A DNA stretch of 64,000 bases from Eximiradius sp. GTDB taxonomy: Bacteria > Bacteroidota > Ignavibacteria > Kapaibacteriales > UBA2268. Shown here in pieces: positions 52,938 to 62,713 of this stretch. The notes under the pieces are model-generated. The model had not been told where the DNA came from and ran no database searches. It was given only the letters and a program-made list of their open reading frames with translations. The DNA lies in NCBI GenBank assembly GCA_937127445.1, contig CAKZLY010000015.1, forward strand, positions 124,001 through 188,000. Reading direction: 5' to 3'. The position numbers were made by a program, and so were the translations under genes. Numbering within the stretch: position 1 is the stretch's first letter; each line of letters starts with the position of its first letter.

Positions 52938-55790
52938 TCATTTTGATATTATTAACTTTTTAAAATAAATACTATTTTCTAATGAAATCTGAATGAAATA
53001 AATCCCATTCTGAAATTTCGAAATATTAAAGAATTCATCATTGCTAACACTTGACTTTTCAAAAATAAGATTACCAATATAATTATAAATTTTCAGATTA
53101 TAAACAAGTGATTTTGGGTTAGAAATTTTAAAGAAATTTGAAGCAGGGTTTGGGAACAATTCGAATTCATCTAAACCATCAAATTCATCAATTGAATTGT
53201 AAGTTGAATCAACACAAATTTTCAATAGATTAGCCAAACCTAAACGAGCAGAATCAATTCCAATGCAGATATAACAATGAATAACTTCGCCCGGAAGCAA
53301 GGTATTATTAAAGTTCATTCCGACAACAAAACCAATGTCCGTAAGCAAGGAAGTTTGAATATTTCTACCGGAAGAAAGCAATTGCACCTGACGTGATTGG
53401 CTAAGTCCACCTTGGTTATAGACATCATCCATATTAATTCCAGCAGATTGAGCAATTGTGATTGGGTTATCAGAAAATGCAACAGCACCGATATATGTTT
53501 TTTTATCAACTGAATAAGCAATTTCAGCAGAGATATTAGAATTATCGACAAATTTCGGGGGAATGGCATCGGGGAAATACTCAACATAATTTTTCGATGC
53601 TTTCTGGTCTATATCCCAATCGAAAATATAACCAATTGCAGGTTGAAATATCGCAATATTTCCAACATTTTTAAGAGTTAATTTATTTTTCACAACGGGT
53701 TGATTTTGATTTGGGAATAGGAATTCAGAGGTAATTTGCATTCCCAAGACTTCATTAAATATTGCTGAAATAGTTCTTTTAGCTTCAACAATTCCAACAT
53801 TATCCGGATTAATAAATTGCTTGACAGAAGTAAAATCGTTCCCTGAAAAGTCTTGGCCATACAAAGAGCTGAAAGCATAGGCAGTATTTCCAGTTGCCAT
53901 TAATCCACCACGAAACAGATGATTGCCAACCGAGAAGGACTCAAATCCTACGCCATTTTTTCTATCATTATCATAGCCAAATGTGCCAAAGTCGCCAACT
54001 GAAAAGCGTAGAGCGTTATTCGACAATGTAGTAACTTCTTTTCCGAAATAGAATGGGATTTTGGCGAAATCTCTATATTTTTCATCTGCTGTTCTTATAT
54101 CAAGGCGTAAAATAAACAGTTGCTTGAAATTAGAATTTACTATAAACTTAAAATTGTCAATGATTAATTCTTCTTTTTCATAGACTTTCGGAATGAAAAC
54201 ATTAGAATTGATGAACTCGATATTTTCCTGCAGAGCATAGCCTAATGATAAACTAAAATAAACGCTATCAGCAGCACCTAAATGATTTTTTAACTTTAAG
54301 ACTAAACGAATGGTATCGTTTGCTAGGAATCTATCAATAATTTCGTTGTTTGAATTCATAAAATGGAAGTCTTCCACAGTAAGAGCACAATAGGAATATG
54401 GATTGCGAGCAAGAGCATTATATAGATTAATTCTATTTGGAATAAGTTTGCTATCGCTAAAGTTAATATCTGTAATATTATCACCATTTATGCGAAGCCA
54501 TTCGGTTGCTTGCCGGGCAGATAATTCAGGGAAATGAGCACGTATAATTCCTAAGGCACCAGCAACAACAGGGGACGAATAGGAAGTTCCGTTGGATACA
54601 AAAACATAGCCATTTCCTGATGTAGTTAAATTGCCTTTTCCAGGTGCCATAATTCTAACACCAGCTGAAAGAGAAGTAGTAAAATAAGTAACTTTGTCAT
54701 TTTGGTCAACTTCACCCACAGATAGAACACCACGATAAGCGCCGGGATAGAAATCTTCGTATTGAGTAATTCCCGAACGAATATTTCCAGCTGCAGCAAC
54801 GATTGCCAAATCATTTGCAATTGCATAATCAATAATAGATTGCTCTATTACAGAGAAAGGTTTTACACCGCCCCAGCTACAATTGATTACATTGAAACCT
54901 CGAATTGCGGCGTAAACAATAGACTGATAGCCATAAATAATACCATCAAAGCTATTATTTGGCGAGCACTTAATGGGGAAAAATTTACAACTGTATCCCA
55001 CACCTGCAATTCCTATGCCGTTGTTAGTTGTCGCAGAAGCAATTCCAGCAATTTCTGTTCCATGAGAATCGATGTGATATGTGCTACCGGGTTGAGTGCC
55101 ATCATCGAGCCAAGCCAAATTGCAGCCAATGTAGTCATCAACATATCCATTACCATCATTATCAATTCCATCGTCTGGTATCTCAGCAGTATTAATAGCA
55201 ATATTATCAATTAAATCAGAATGGTTTTGAAAAATGCCGTTATCGCTTATTGCAATAATAACATCAGGTGACCCTGTTGAAATATTATAAGCATCAATTG
55301 CTTTTATTTTTGTGAACAGATACTGCTCGTTAAATCTTGGGTCGTTAGGTATTGACATAGTTTGATAGACATAATAAGGTTCAGCGATTTCAATACGCGG
55401 GTCAATTTTTTTAATTTTTTCGGCAAAATCAAATGGATGCTTTTGCGAGTTGTATTCAACTACAAATGTTCTCAATAAAGGTTCTTCATAGCGTTCAATT
55501 TTGGCAACTTTGTCTGATGGGAAATTATGTTTTCTATTCGTAATTTTAGCACTATATGGAAGAATAGAAGCCAATATCTTGTAATTCTCACTATCATAAG
55601 AATGGGATTTATTCTTCGAACTGTAAAAATTTTGCTTGTATCTAATAAGCAAGGTATTAGACAAAACAGGTGTTGCAAGCCGATGTTCACGGTAAGAATT
55701 TAATAACTTTTTAGAATGGATATTCAAATATGAATTAGCCGGGCTAATAGCAAATAAGGAAATAAAGAAAAGAAGAAAGATTTTTTTCAT
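52938..55790 (-). CDS. Subtilisin-family (S8) serine protease with T9SS sorting domain
   Basis: 950 residues from the ATG at 55790 (the frame is open 23 codons further but the signal peptide begins here). Signal peptide 1-20, a prodomain (about 30-145), then S8 catalytic residues Asp183 (ISDNGI), His243 (DSHGTEIAG), oxyanion Asn336 (AAAGN) and Ser403 (SNGTSYSSP). A long beta-rich middle follows. The tail is a sorting domain: ELFPNPASNFFKISN, LKIYNYIGNLIFEKS, FQNGIYFIQI. All active-site residues are intact, so it is a likely active secreted protease. Confidence 0.94.
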   Translation of the reverse strand: MKKIFLLFFISLFAISPANSYLNIHSKKLLNSYREHRLATPVLSNTLLIRYKQNFYSSKNKSHSYDSENYKILASILPYSAKITNRKHNFPSDKVAKIERYEEPLLRTFVVEYNSQKHPFDFAEKIKKIDPRIEIAEPYYVYQTMSIPNDPRFNEQYLFTKIKAIDAYNISTGSPDVIIAISDNGIFQNHSDLIDNIAINTAEIPDDGIDNDGNGYVDDYIGCNLAWLDDGTQPGSTYHIDSHGTEIAGIASATTNNGIGIAGVGYSCKFFPIKCSPNNSFDGIIYGYQSIVYAAIRGFNVINCSWGGVKPFSVIEQSIIDYAIANDLAIVAAAGNIRSGITQYEDFYPGAYRGVLSVGEVDQNDKVTYFTTSLSAGVRIMAPGKGNLTTSGNGYVFVSNGTSYSSPVVAGALGIIRAHFPELSARQATEWLRINGDNITDINFSDSKLIPNRINLYNALARNPYSYCALTVEDFHFMNSNNEIIDRFLANDTIRLVLKLKNHLGAADSVYFSLSLGYALQENIEFINSNVFIPKVYEKEELIIDNFKFIVNSNFKQLFILRLDIRTADEKYRDFAKIPFYFGKEVTTLSNNALRFSVGDFGTFGYDNDRKNGVGFESFSVGNHLFRGGLMATGNTAYAFSSLYGQDFSGNDFTSVKQFINPDNVGIVEAKRTISAIFNEVLGMQITSEFLFPNQNQPVVKNKLTLKNVGNIAIFQPAIGYIFDWDIDQKASKNYVEYFPDAIPPKFVDNSNISAEIAYSVDKKTYIGAVAFSDNPITIAQSAGINMDDVYNQGGLSQSRQVQLLSSGRNIQTSLLTDIGFVVGMNFNNTLLPGEVIHCYICIGIDSARLGLANLLKICVDSTYNSIDEFDGLDEFELFPNPASNFFKISNPKSLVYNLKIYNYIGNLIFEKSSVSNDEFFNISKFQNGIYFIQISLENSIYFKKLIISK

Positions 55791-55856
55791 AACCAGCTCT
55801 GAATAATAAAAACAAAAGCCATCTATTAAACCGTTGAATTGATTTAAAAGATGACA

Positions 55857-55888
55857 CAAAAATATTAATAATTAAGCAACGAAACAAC
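55857..55888 (-). promoter_or_regulatory. Promoter of the protease gene
   Basis: On the minus strand GTTG (55888-55885), a 20-base spacer and TATTTTTG (55864-55857). Leader about 60 bases. Confidence 0.65.
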
Positions 55889-56115
55889 TATACTTTAATA
55901 TCGAGATAGCCTTTTTCGAGCTGCTTTTGAGCAGTTTGTTGTGGATTTTGGTTAGTTTGCTGCGACGAAACAAGCATTTGAAGCATTTGGTTTTGGATAC
56001 TTGTAGCTCCCATAGTAGCTTCTTTGAAAACTTGCTTTTGCAGCTCCATTTGAACATTATTCTGTGGCTTCTCGGGTATAGTTGGTTCTGGATATTTTAC
56101 ACCATCTACTGTCAT
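55888..56115 (-). CDS. Small Gln-rich hypothetical protein
   Basis: 75 residues, no signal peptide or membrane helix. Polar, rich in Gln, Asn and Met, likely helical (QMELQKQVFKEATMG, then QNQMLQMLVSSQQTNQNPQQ), with a Pro-rich N-terminus (YPEPTIPEKP). A perfect AGGAGGAG ribosome site lies before its ATG, one of the best in the window. Stops just above the protease promoter. I do not recognise it. The composition recalls small flagellar or assembly chaperone-like proteins, but this is only an impression. Confidence 0.7.
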   Translation of the reverse strand: MTVDGVKYPEPTIPEKPQNNVQMELQKQVFKEATMGATSIQNQMLQMLVSSQQTNQNPQQTAQKQLEKGYLDIKV

Positions 56116-56230
56116 AGATAACTCCTCCTATTTTAGGTATTTAACGTCTATAGATAATAAATATTTTAAATATTTCAAAATAATTTTTGATTAAAAGAAA
56201 ATAATTTTACATTCATTATTCAAAAATTAT

Positions 56231-56238
56231 TAAATTTG
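56231..56238 (+). promoter_or_regulatory. -7 promoter element for the proline dehydrogenase gene
   Basis: TAAATTTG, 36 bases before the ATG; the -33 site is only a T run. Confidence 0.5.
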
Positions 56239-56274
56239 TAGCATCAATTTCAAAATTATATTGCGGTCGGAACT

Positions 56275-57171
56275 ATGATTAATGAATTAATTATTAAAAC
56301 TTTACCATTAGTACCAAAATCCTTGGTCTATGTTTTTGCAAAAAAATACATTGCTGGCGAAACACTTGATGATGCGGTTCGAGTAACAAAAGAATTCGCT
56401 CAATTAGGCGGGATGACAACTATTGATGTATTGGGTGAGTTTGTTCGTTCCAGAGAAAGAGCACTGCAAGAAAGGGAAGAATGCGTTAAAGTTATTGATG
56501 CAATTGTAAAGCATAATTTACCGACGTATCTTTCTATAAAGCCTACTTCGCTTGGATTAGATGTAGATTTCGATTTCTGTTATGAAAACATCAAGTATTT
56601 AGGAACAATAGCAAAAGAAAAAGGGATTTTCATCCGTATTGATATGGAAAATTCTCCATATACAACAAACACGTTGAAAATTTACAAAATGTTGCGTGAG
56701 GAGGGATTTGACAATTTTGGATTTGTAATCCAAGCGTATATGAAAAGAAGTATGGACGACTTGAAGAATTTAGCAGAATATAAGCCGAATGTGCGTCTTT
56801 GCAAAGGTATTTATGTTGAATCTGAGACCATTGCTTATAAAGACAAGGAAAAAATTCGGGATAACTACAAGGAATTGCTTGTATATATGTTTGAAAACGG
56901 GTACTATCCAGCAATTGCAACTCACGATGAACCATTAATAAAATTTGCAGAAGATTATATCAAAAAGAATTCAATAGACAAAAGTCGGTATGAGTTTCAA
57001 ATGCTTCTTGGAGTGAGGGAATATAGAAGGGATGAATTATTAAAAGTAGGGCATAACGTTAGAATATATGTGCCTTTCGGAGAAGATTGGTACGGGTATT
57101 CGACTCGTAGGTTGAAAGAAAATCCGCAAATCGCGGGACATATAGTAAAAGCAATTTTTGGGATATCATAA
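56275..57171 (+). CDS. Proline dehydrogenase
   Basis: FAD-dependent oxidation of proline to pyrroline-5-carboxylate. 298 residues, the short monofunctional form (PRODH, about 300) rather than the large PutA. Barrel motifs: LSIKPTSLGLD, IFIRIDMENSPYTT, VIQAYMKRS, VRLCKGIYVES, IATHDEP, MLLGVREY and the C-terminal YVPFGEDWYGYSTRRLKEN, where the arginines bind the proline carboxylate. The matching P5C dehydrogenase is not here. Overlaps the next gene by 1 base. Confidence 0.95.
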   Translation: MINELIIKTLPLVPKSLVYVFAKKYIAGETLDDAVRVTKEFAQLGGMTTIDVLGEFVRSRERALQEREECVKVIDAIVKHNLPTYLSIKPTSLGLDVDFDFCYENIKYLGTIAKEKGIFIRIDMENSPYTTNTLKIYKMLREEGFDNFGFVIQAYMKRSMDDLKNLAEYKPNVRLCKGIYVESETIAYKDKEKIRDNYKELLVYMFENGYYPAIATHDEPLIKFAEDYIKKNSIDKSRYEFQMLLGVREYRRDELLKVGHNVRIYVPFGEDWYGYSTRRLKENPQIAGHIVKAIFGIS

Positions 57172-58064
57172 TGAAAAAATCTATATATTTTTTACTGACA
57201 ATACTGATTTTCAGTACTTGCTTTTCTTCTTGTTTGTCAAATCCAAAACAAAATTTTTCGGATAGCACTGTTGTAAAAATTGGGACTTTTAACATTGAAT
57301 GGCTTGGCGACGGGATTAAAGATACAAAACCCCGAACAGAAGAGGAATACAAATTTGTTGCCGAAGCAATTGCTTCAACTGGTTTTGAAATTTTTGGATT
57401 GCAAGAAATTGAAAATATTGACGCTCTAAACCGGATTCTAAAGTATCTACCTGAATATAAAGGATTTGTGCTGGGAAAAAGTGGCAACCAGAATTTAGGA
57501 TGTATTTATAAAAATACCATCAAAGTAGATACTTTCTATGAATACTCACCAATTGCAATAGATCCTTCGAGAAACAGACCAGGACTGGTTATTTATGCTC
57601 GCAAAGGAAATTTTGATTGGATAATGGTGGTAGTGCATTTTAAAGCATCAACAAAATTCGACGATACAGAAGAGAAAAGAATAAAAAGTATAGAGACGAG
57701 AATGAAGCAATCTGAAATTTTGTCTCATTGGATTGATAGTGTGCTAACAAATTCAAAAGAACAGGATATAATTGTTGTCGGTGATTTTAATGATAATCCG
57801 ACAAGAAAACAGTCTGGATTAGTACCACTGATTAGCAATGGAAACATTAAATTTTTGACCGAAAATGAGAGAAGTTGCAAAAATGAGAAATGGGACATTA
57901 TCGACCACATAGTTGTATCAAGTTCAGCTAAGAATCGTGTTTTCATAGAAACATTAGTTATCGAAAACCACTATTATAAGTATGACGAACAAATTGCAAA
58001 ACAAATTTCTGACCATTGTCCGGTAGGCATAGCTTTTGATATTGTCCAGCCCGACAATGATTAG
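57171..58064 (+). CDS. Endonuclease/exonuclease/phosphatase-family lipoprotein
   Basis: 297 residues. A lipoprotein signal ends at FSSC (Cys about 21), so the mature protein is anchored in a membrane. The EEP fold has its metal residues: GTFNIEWLGDG, GLQEIEN, VVGDFNDNP, DIIDHIVVSSS and SDHCPVG. Substrates in the family range from DNA to phospholipids; which one is unknown. Starts on the last base of the proline dehydrogenase stop, so likely coupled. Confidence 0.88.
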   Translation: MKKSIYFLLTILIFSTCFSSCLSNPKQNFSDSTVVKIGTFNIEWLGDGIKDTKPRTEEEYKFVAEAIASTGFEIFGLQEIENIDALNRILKYLPEYKGFVLGKSGNQNLGCIYKNTIKVDTFYEYSPIAIDPSRNRPGLVIYARKGNFDWIMVVVHFKASTKFDDTEEKRIKSIETRMKQSEILSHWIDSVLTNSKEQDIIVVGDFNDNPTRKQSGLVPLISNGNIKFLTENERSCKNEKWDIIDHIVVSSSAKNRVFIETLVIENHYYKYDEQIAKQISDHCPVGIAFDIVQPDND

Positions 58065-58090
58065 GAGCTATTTAGGAAATAAAAACAATA

Positions 58091-58127
58091 AAAAAATCGC
58101 AAAACCAAATATTTTGCGATTTTTTCG
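58091..58127. terminator. Terminator after the EEP lipoprotein gene
   Basis: Perfect 14-bp stem (58091-58104 with 58112-58125) with a CCAAATA loop and T-rich tail. Confidence 0.9.
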
Positions 58128-58170
58128 TTTTTAGGGAATGATTTTTTGAATAAAATGAGGAGAGAAGAAA

Positions 58171-59169
58171 ATGAGCACAAGATTCAAAGCGTTAGTCAGT
58201 AGATATATTGATGAAATTAATGTTACGAAAAATATTGAGTTAAAAGATATTTCGGAACTACCACAAAACGATACTTTAATTAAAGTCGAGTATTCATCTC
58301 TGAATTATAAGGATACTTTATCTGCAAATGGGCATAAAGGAATAACACGCAATTATCCACATACACCGGGAATTGATGCTGCTGGTATGGTTGTCGAAAC
58401 AAAGGGTAAAAAGTTTAAATCAGGTGATAAAGTAATTGTTACAGGTTATGATTTAGGAATGAACACTTCGGGAGGATTTGCTGAATATATTAGAGTGCCG
58501 GAAGATTGGATTGTTCCACTGCCTAATGATATTTCAACAAAAGAGGCAATGATTTATGGTACTGCAGGATTTACTGCTGCAACTGCAATAAATGAGTTTC
58601 AGAAACACGGAATAGTCCCAGAAAGTGGGAAAGTGTTGGTAACTGGTGCTACTGGTGGAGTTGGAACGCTTGCTATCGCTATGTTAGCAAAACTTGGCTA
58701 TAAAGTAGTTGCATCAACAGGGAAAATGAATTTATCCGGTTACCTGACAAAATTAGGAGCAAGTGAAATAATTCAAAGAGATGAAATCAATGATAAAACG
58801 GAAAAACCTTTGCTTGCAAAACAATGGATAGCAAGCTTAGACAACGTTGGCGGCAACACTTTGGCAACAATCCTGAGATCTACATTTGAGCATGGGATTG
58901 TTTGTAATTGCGGTATGGTCGAAGGAATTACTCTAAATACTAACATATTCCCATTTATATTGCGGGGAGTGCGGTTGGTTGGTATTGCTTCGGCAGAAAC
59001 CCCAATGAAAAGAAGATTAGAAATCTGGAACAAAATTTTCAACGAATATCGTTTGGCGGAATATAATTTCAATATAAAGGAAGTAACACTGGAAGAACTA
59101 CCAAATGAAATAGATTTAATGGCAAAAGGAGAGCAAGTTGGAAAAATACTTGTGAAAATTTCTAATTAG
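58171..59169 (+). CDS. YhdH/AcuI-type NADPH-dependent oxidoreductase
   Basis: Zinc-free MDR-family enzyme. 332 residues. YSSLNYKDTLSANGHKGI, HTPGIDAAG, GTAGFTAATAI and the nucleotide site TGATGGVGTLAIAML are typical of the YhdH/YhfP branch, which includes acryloyl-CoA reductase AcuI. An acryloyl-CoA role would fit propionyl-CoA metabolism with the methylmalonyl-type decarboxylase, but this is inference. Strong GAGGAGAG before the ATG. Its end overlaps the convergent HD gene by 8 bases. Confidence 0.9.
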   Translation: MSTRFKALVSRYIDEINVTKNIELKDISELPQNDTLIKVEYSSLNYKDTLSANGHKGITRNYPHTPGIDAAGMVVETKGKKFKSGDKVIVTGYDLGMNTSGGFAEYIRVPEDWIVPLPNDISTKEAMIYGTAGFTAATAINEFQKHGIVPESGKVLVTGATGGVGTLAIAMLAKLGYKVVASTGKMNLSGYLTKLGASEIIQRDEINDKTEKPLLAKQWIASLDNVGGNTLATILRSTFEHGIVCNCGMVEGITLNTNIFPFILRGVRLVGIASAETPMKRRLEIWNKIFNEYRLAEYNFNIKEVTLEELPNEIDLMAKGEQVGKILVKISN

Positions 59170-59755
59170 TGATTTTATTTTTTAAATTGATTAATTCCTC
59201 AATTAAGTAATAGACTGATTTTGAAGAACTTCTGCGAGCCAATGGCAGAAGTTTTTCATTTAATTGACACAAACGACTGACTAAATTTAGTTCGACATTG
59301 TGTATTCCATTTCGAAATACATCAACTTCTTCGGCTAATTTTATTATTAAGTAATCATCAAAAGGAATTTTCGCTTCGTAGGAGAAGTTTTCGGAAATAT
59401 AAGCGGCTTCCTCTGTATCAAGCGAAAGCAAATCAACAAGGTAGGTAAGATATGCACCAAAATTGAAAGTAAGAATTTCCTTCGAAATATAATTCGAAAT
59501 GATTGAATAATCGTGGAGAAGTGCAGCAACAATAATATCAGCGTCATAAATTTCGAGTTCAGTCAGAATTACCCGAGCGACACGGGTAAGGTGGTAGAAA
59601 AACGGAGTTCCATCTATGAAGACTGCATCTTTGAAAGCTTCTTCGCTCATTTCATAGCCGGCAATAATCTTATTAATATCGAGAGGGCTTGCTTTACCGG
59701 CAAGATATTCGTGAAGTTCATCAAGGCTCATCATTGAAGTATTTGCATCACTCAT
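59162..59755 (-). CDS. HD-domain protein, RelA/SpoT-hydrolase-like
   Basis: 197 residues from the ATG at 59755. The segment GTPFFYHLTRVARVILTEL, then DADIIVAALLHDY resembles the start of the SpoT-type HD hydrolase (histidine, then HD). The following E-D-T of active ppGpp hydrolases is absent (HDYSII instead). No synthetase domain. Possibly a degenerate small alarmone-hydrolase-like protein. It overlaps recN by 8 bases, so the two are coupled. Confidence 0.7.
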   Translation of the reverse strand: MSDANTSMMSLDELHEYLAGKASPLDINKIIAGYEMSEEAFKDAVFIDGTPFFYHLTRVARVILTELEIYDADIIVAALLHDYSIISNYISKEILTFNFGAYLTYLVDLLSLDTEEAAYISENFSYEAKIPFDDYLIIKLAEEVDVFRNGIHNVELNLVSRLCQLNEKLLPLARRSSSKSVYYLIEELINLKNKITN

Positions 59756-61472
59756 AGGCAACCGATTTGATTAGTTCTTTAGCATTTTTTATTGCATATT
59801 CGCTAATTTTCTCGCCACTAAGCATTTTGGCAATTTCTTTGACCTTCTCTTCAGCATTCAGGGCTTTGCTTCGGACGATTGTATCATCAAGCAAAGGAAT
59901 TTTTTCAACAATGAAATTTCTATCGCCTGCGGCAGCGACCTGCGGAAGATGCGTAATAGCAATAATCTGATGAAATTTTGAGAGTTCTTTCATTTCTTGA
60001 GCTACTTTCTGTGCAATTTTCCCGCTTATTCCGGTATCAATTTCGTCGAAAATAAGCAGAGGAATATTGTCGGCTTTTGCAATAATGCTTTTAATTGCAA
60101 GCATAATACGAGAAATTTCGCCACCTGAAGCAACATTTTTTAGTGGCTGTACACTAAACCCCGGATTTGTAGAAATCAAAAACTCACAGTGAGAAATACC
60201 ATTAGAAAAAGTTTTGTAATAATGATCTTCAATAATAGCACAAGGTTGCTCAAAAATTTCTTCAAAACCGTAGGCAGGTGATTGAGTGAAGCTAACTTCA
60301 AATTGGGCTTTCTCAATACCAAGATTTTTAAGTTTTTCGACAATTTCAGCTGACAATTTATTAGATCTTTCTTTTCTACGAGCATCAATTTTTTGAGCAA
60401 TATCGCCTAATTGTTTGGACGTTGCAATAATTTTATCTTTAATTTCTGCAATCTTTTCATCAAATTTGTCGATGAGTTCTAATTCTTGACGAAGAGTTTG
60501 GCGAGCATCGATAGCATTTTCGAGTGAGCCAAATTGTCGAATAAGTTTCTTCAATTCAGCATATCGTTCTCTGAGTTGTTCAATTTCAAGCGGATTAAAA
60601 TCAATGCTATCTAAAAAACTTTTGACAAAGACAGAAAATTCTTTTAAACTAATCGCAATTGAATTGAGTTCTGATTCATATTCGTTGAATTTTTCTTCGT
60701 ATTTGGATAGATTGTCGATAATTTTTCTGGCACGATTAAGTTGTTGGTAGCATGAGAAATCGCCATCAAAAACAATGTTATACAATTCATTACCTAAAGA
60801 ACTCAGAAATTCAGAATTTTCGATTTTTTTCAGTTTTGCGTTAATTTCTTCATCCTCATTAGGTAATGGATTAACTTTATTGAGAAGGTTAATATTGGCA
60901 ACAATTTCATCTTTTTTATGGAAAATATCGTTCCTTTTGGAATAATATTCTTTCAGATGATAAATTAGCTCAGACAATTCGGTTAAAACCCGCTGATATT
61001 CAGAGATGAGCGAATGATTCTCTGCAAAATTATCTAAAATATGAAGCTGTTTCGAACTATATAATAAAGTTTGATGTTCGTGTTGTCCAAGGAAATCGAT
61101 TAGCAAATCAGATAGCTCACGTAATTTGCTTGTTGGGACGGGCGTATCATTAATGAAACAACGAGAATTGCCTTTAATTGGAATTTCTCGGCGAACAATA
61201 AGTTCGTTGTCATCAATAAATTCATTAAAGCCACTTAAATCTATTCTTTCCTTGATATTCGATAAATCAAATATGCATTCGACAATAGATTTGTTTGCGC
61301 CATTTCTTATTAAGTCGCTTGAAGCACGTTCACCAAAAGCAACAGAAATAGCATCAACAATAATGGATTTTCCGGCACCAGTTTCACCGGTAAGGATATT
61401 CAGTCCCTTACTGAATTCTAATTCAATTTCTTCGATAATAGCGAAATTCTTTATATAAATACTTTTAAGCAT
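59748..61472 (-). CDS. recN: DNA repair protein RecN
   Basis: SMC-like ATPase for double-strand break repair. 574 residues. Walker A GETGAGKS at 29-36, LGQHEHQTLL, two long coiled-coil arms (about 160-220 and 290-360), signature ASGGEISRIMLAIK, and Walker B LLIFDEIDTGISG. 22 bases after holB. Confidence 0.96.
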   Translation of the reverse strand: MLKSIYIKNFAIIEEIELEFSKGLNILTGETGAGKSIIVDAISVAFGERASSDLIRNGANKSIVECIFDLSNIKERIDLSGFNEFIDDNELIVRREIPIKGNSRCFINDTPVPTSKLRELSDLLIDFLGQHEHQTLLYSSKQLHILDNFAENHSLISEYQRVLTELSELIYHLKEYYSKRNDIFHKKDEIVANINLLNKVNPLPNEDEEINAKLKKIENSEFLSSLGNELYNIVFDGDFSCYQQLNRARKIIDNLSKYEEKFNEYESELNSIAISLKEFSVFVKSFLDSIDFNPLEIEQLRERYAELKKLIRQFGSLENAIDARQTLRQELELIDKFDEKIAEIKDKIIATSKQLGDIAQKIDARRKERSNKLSAEIVEKLKNLGIEKAQFEVSFTQSPAYGFEEIFEQPCAIIEDHYYKTFSNGISHCEFLISTNPGFSVQPLKNVASGGEISRIMLAIKSIIAKADNIPLLIFDEIDTGISGKIAQKVAQEMKELSKFHQIIAITHLPQVAAAGDRNFIVEKIPLLDDTIVRSKALNAEEKVKEIAKMLSGEKISEYAIKNAKELIKSVAYE

Positions 61473-61494
61473 AAAGATATTTTTGCAAAATTAA

Positions 61495-62637
61495 CTATTT
61501 AGACAATAAATTTAATCGAATTTTCAAAAATAGCGAAAATACAATTAGTTGAAGGTTGACATTTCTACGAATTAAATAAATGGAATTTTCAATTTCATTG
61601 ATGATTTTCAAGTAATCGGCATTTGGGAATAATTCAGCGAATTTAATTATCCTATCAAGCAAATCTAAATTTATTATACGTTCCTTAGAACAAGTGGTAA
61701 TCAAAATAAAGCAGTCACGGAACCAATTCTGAAGAAGTCGCAAAGAATTTTCAAGAAACAGCTTATTTTTTGTATTGATTAATTCTTCAATTTTTTCAGA
61801 AAGCTCAGTTCTATATGTATTTTTCAGAGAGATACGTAGAATTTCAACAATATTATCGCGATATTCAGAAATATTGCTATCTAAAAATTCCTTTGCAGTA
61901 TTGATAGACCCCTGAGCAAAATTAGCAATAATTTTGGCTTCTGCTTGCGAAATATTATATTCTTCAATCAAGCAATTTTCAATTATTGCATCAGGAATAG
62001 GTTCGAAATAAAGTTGTTGACAACGTGAGACAATTGTTTGAAGCAGCATTTCTTTCTTTGAAGAAATGAGAATAATTGTTGTGCGTTCGTGAGGTTCTTC
62101 TAATGTTTTGAGAAAAGCGTTCGAAGCTTCTGTTGTCATTTCCTCAGCATTAAATATTATTGCAACACGCCAACCTAAAATATTCGAGGTCATTGTTAAG
62201 TTACGTTTTAATTCTCGAATAGCACTTATTTTTATTTGCGTTGCATTTGGAATAGAAATTTTATGGTAAATATTTTGTGATTTAGCTAAAATCTGTTCTC
62301 TAACTAATTCAATTTGTTCATCGGATAATTTAGAAACGGCACTATCGACACTATCAGCATTCTTGGCTGGTGGGAGCGAGAAAATCAAATGCAAATTTGG
62401 ATGTGAAAGATTTGCGAATTGCTTACAGGAACGACAATTGTCGCAAGCTGAGATAGAGTTTTCTTTGACAATAGGGTTTTGGCAGTTAAGAGTTTTTGCG
62501 AATTCAATGGCAACTGCTGATTTACCAATCCCCTCTATCCCCCAGAAAAGATATGCACCTGCAACCTTTTTTTCGAGGATAGACTTTTGCAATATTTTCT
62601 TACTTCTTTCGTGAGATATAATGTTTTTCCAAGACAT
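61495..62637 (-). CDS. holB: DNA polymerase III delta' subunit
   Basis: Clamp-loader subunit. 380 residues from the ATG at 62637 (a TTG two codons before is possible). GIEGIGKS at 33-40, a cysteine cluster (CDNCRSCKQF), NAEEMTTEASNAFLKTLEEP and SRCQQLYF. It keeps a P-loop-like motif, unlike E. coli delta'. Third polymerase III gene in the window after dnaX and dnaE. Confidence 0.92.
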   Translation of the reverse strand: MSWKNIISHERSKKILQKSILEKKVAGAYLFWGIEGIGKSAVAIEFAKTLNCQNPIVKENSISACDNCRSCKQFANLSHPNLHLIFSLPPAKNADSVDSAVSKLSDEQIELVREQILAKSQNIYHKISIPNATQIKISAIRELKRNLTMTSNILGWRVAIIFNAEEMTTEASNAFLKTLEEPHERTTIILISSKKEMLLQTIVSRCQQLYFEPIPDAIIENCLIEEYNISQAEAKIIANFAQGSINTAKEFLDSNISEYRDNIVEILRISLKNTYRTELSEKIEELINTKNKLFLENSLRLLQNWFRDCFILITTCSKERIINLDLLDRIIKFAELFPNADYLKIINEIENSIYLIRRNVNLQLIVFSLFLKIRLNLLSK

Positions 62638-62713
62638 TTTCAATGTTTCAAAATATTTTTTGCGAAAATTTTAAGTAAATATAAATGTTTTTTTTAATAT
62701 TTCAGAGAACAAT

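Noticed and set aside
53000-55790. Possible repeat or CRISPR-like structure in AT-rich surface-protein genes
   Set aside because: The FN3 repeats are protein-level only; I found no regularly spaced DNA repeats in the window.
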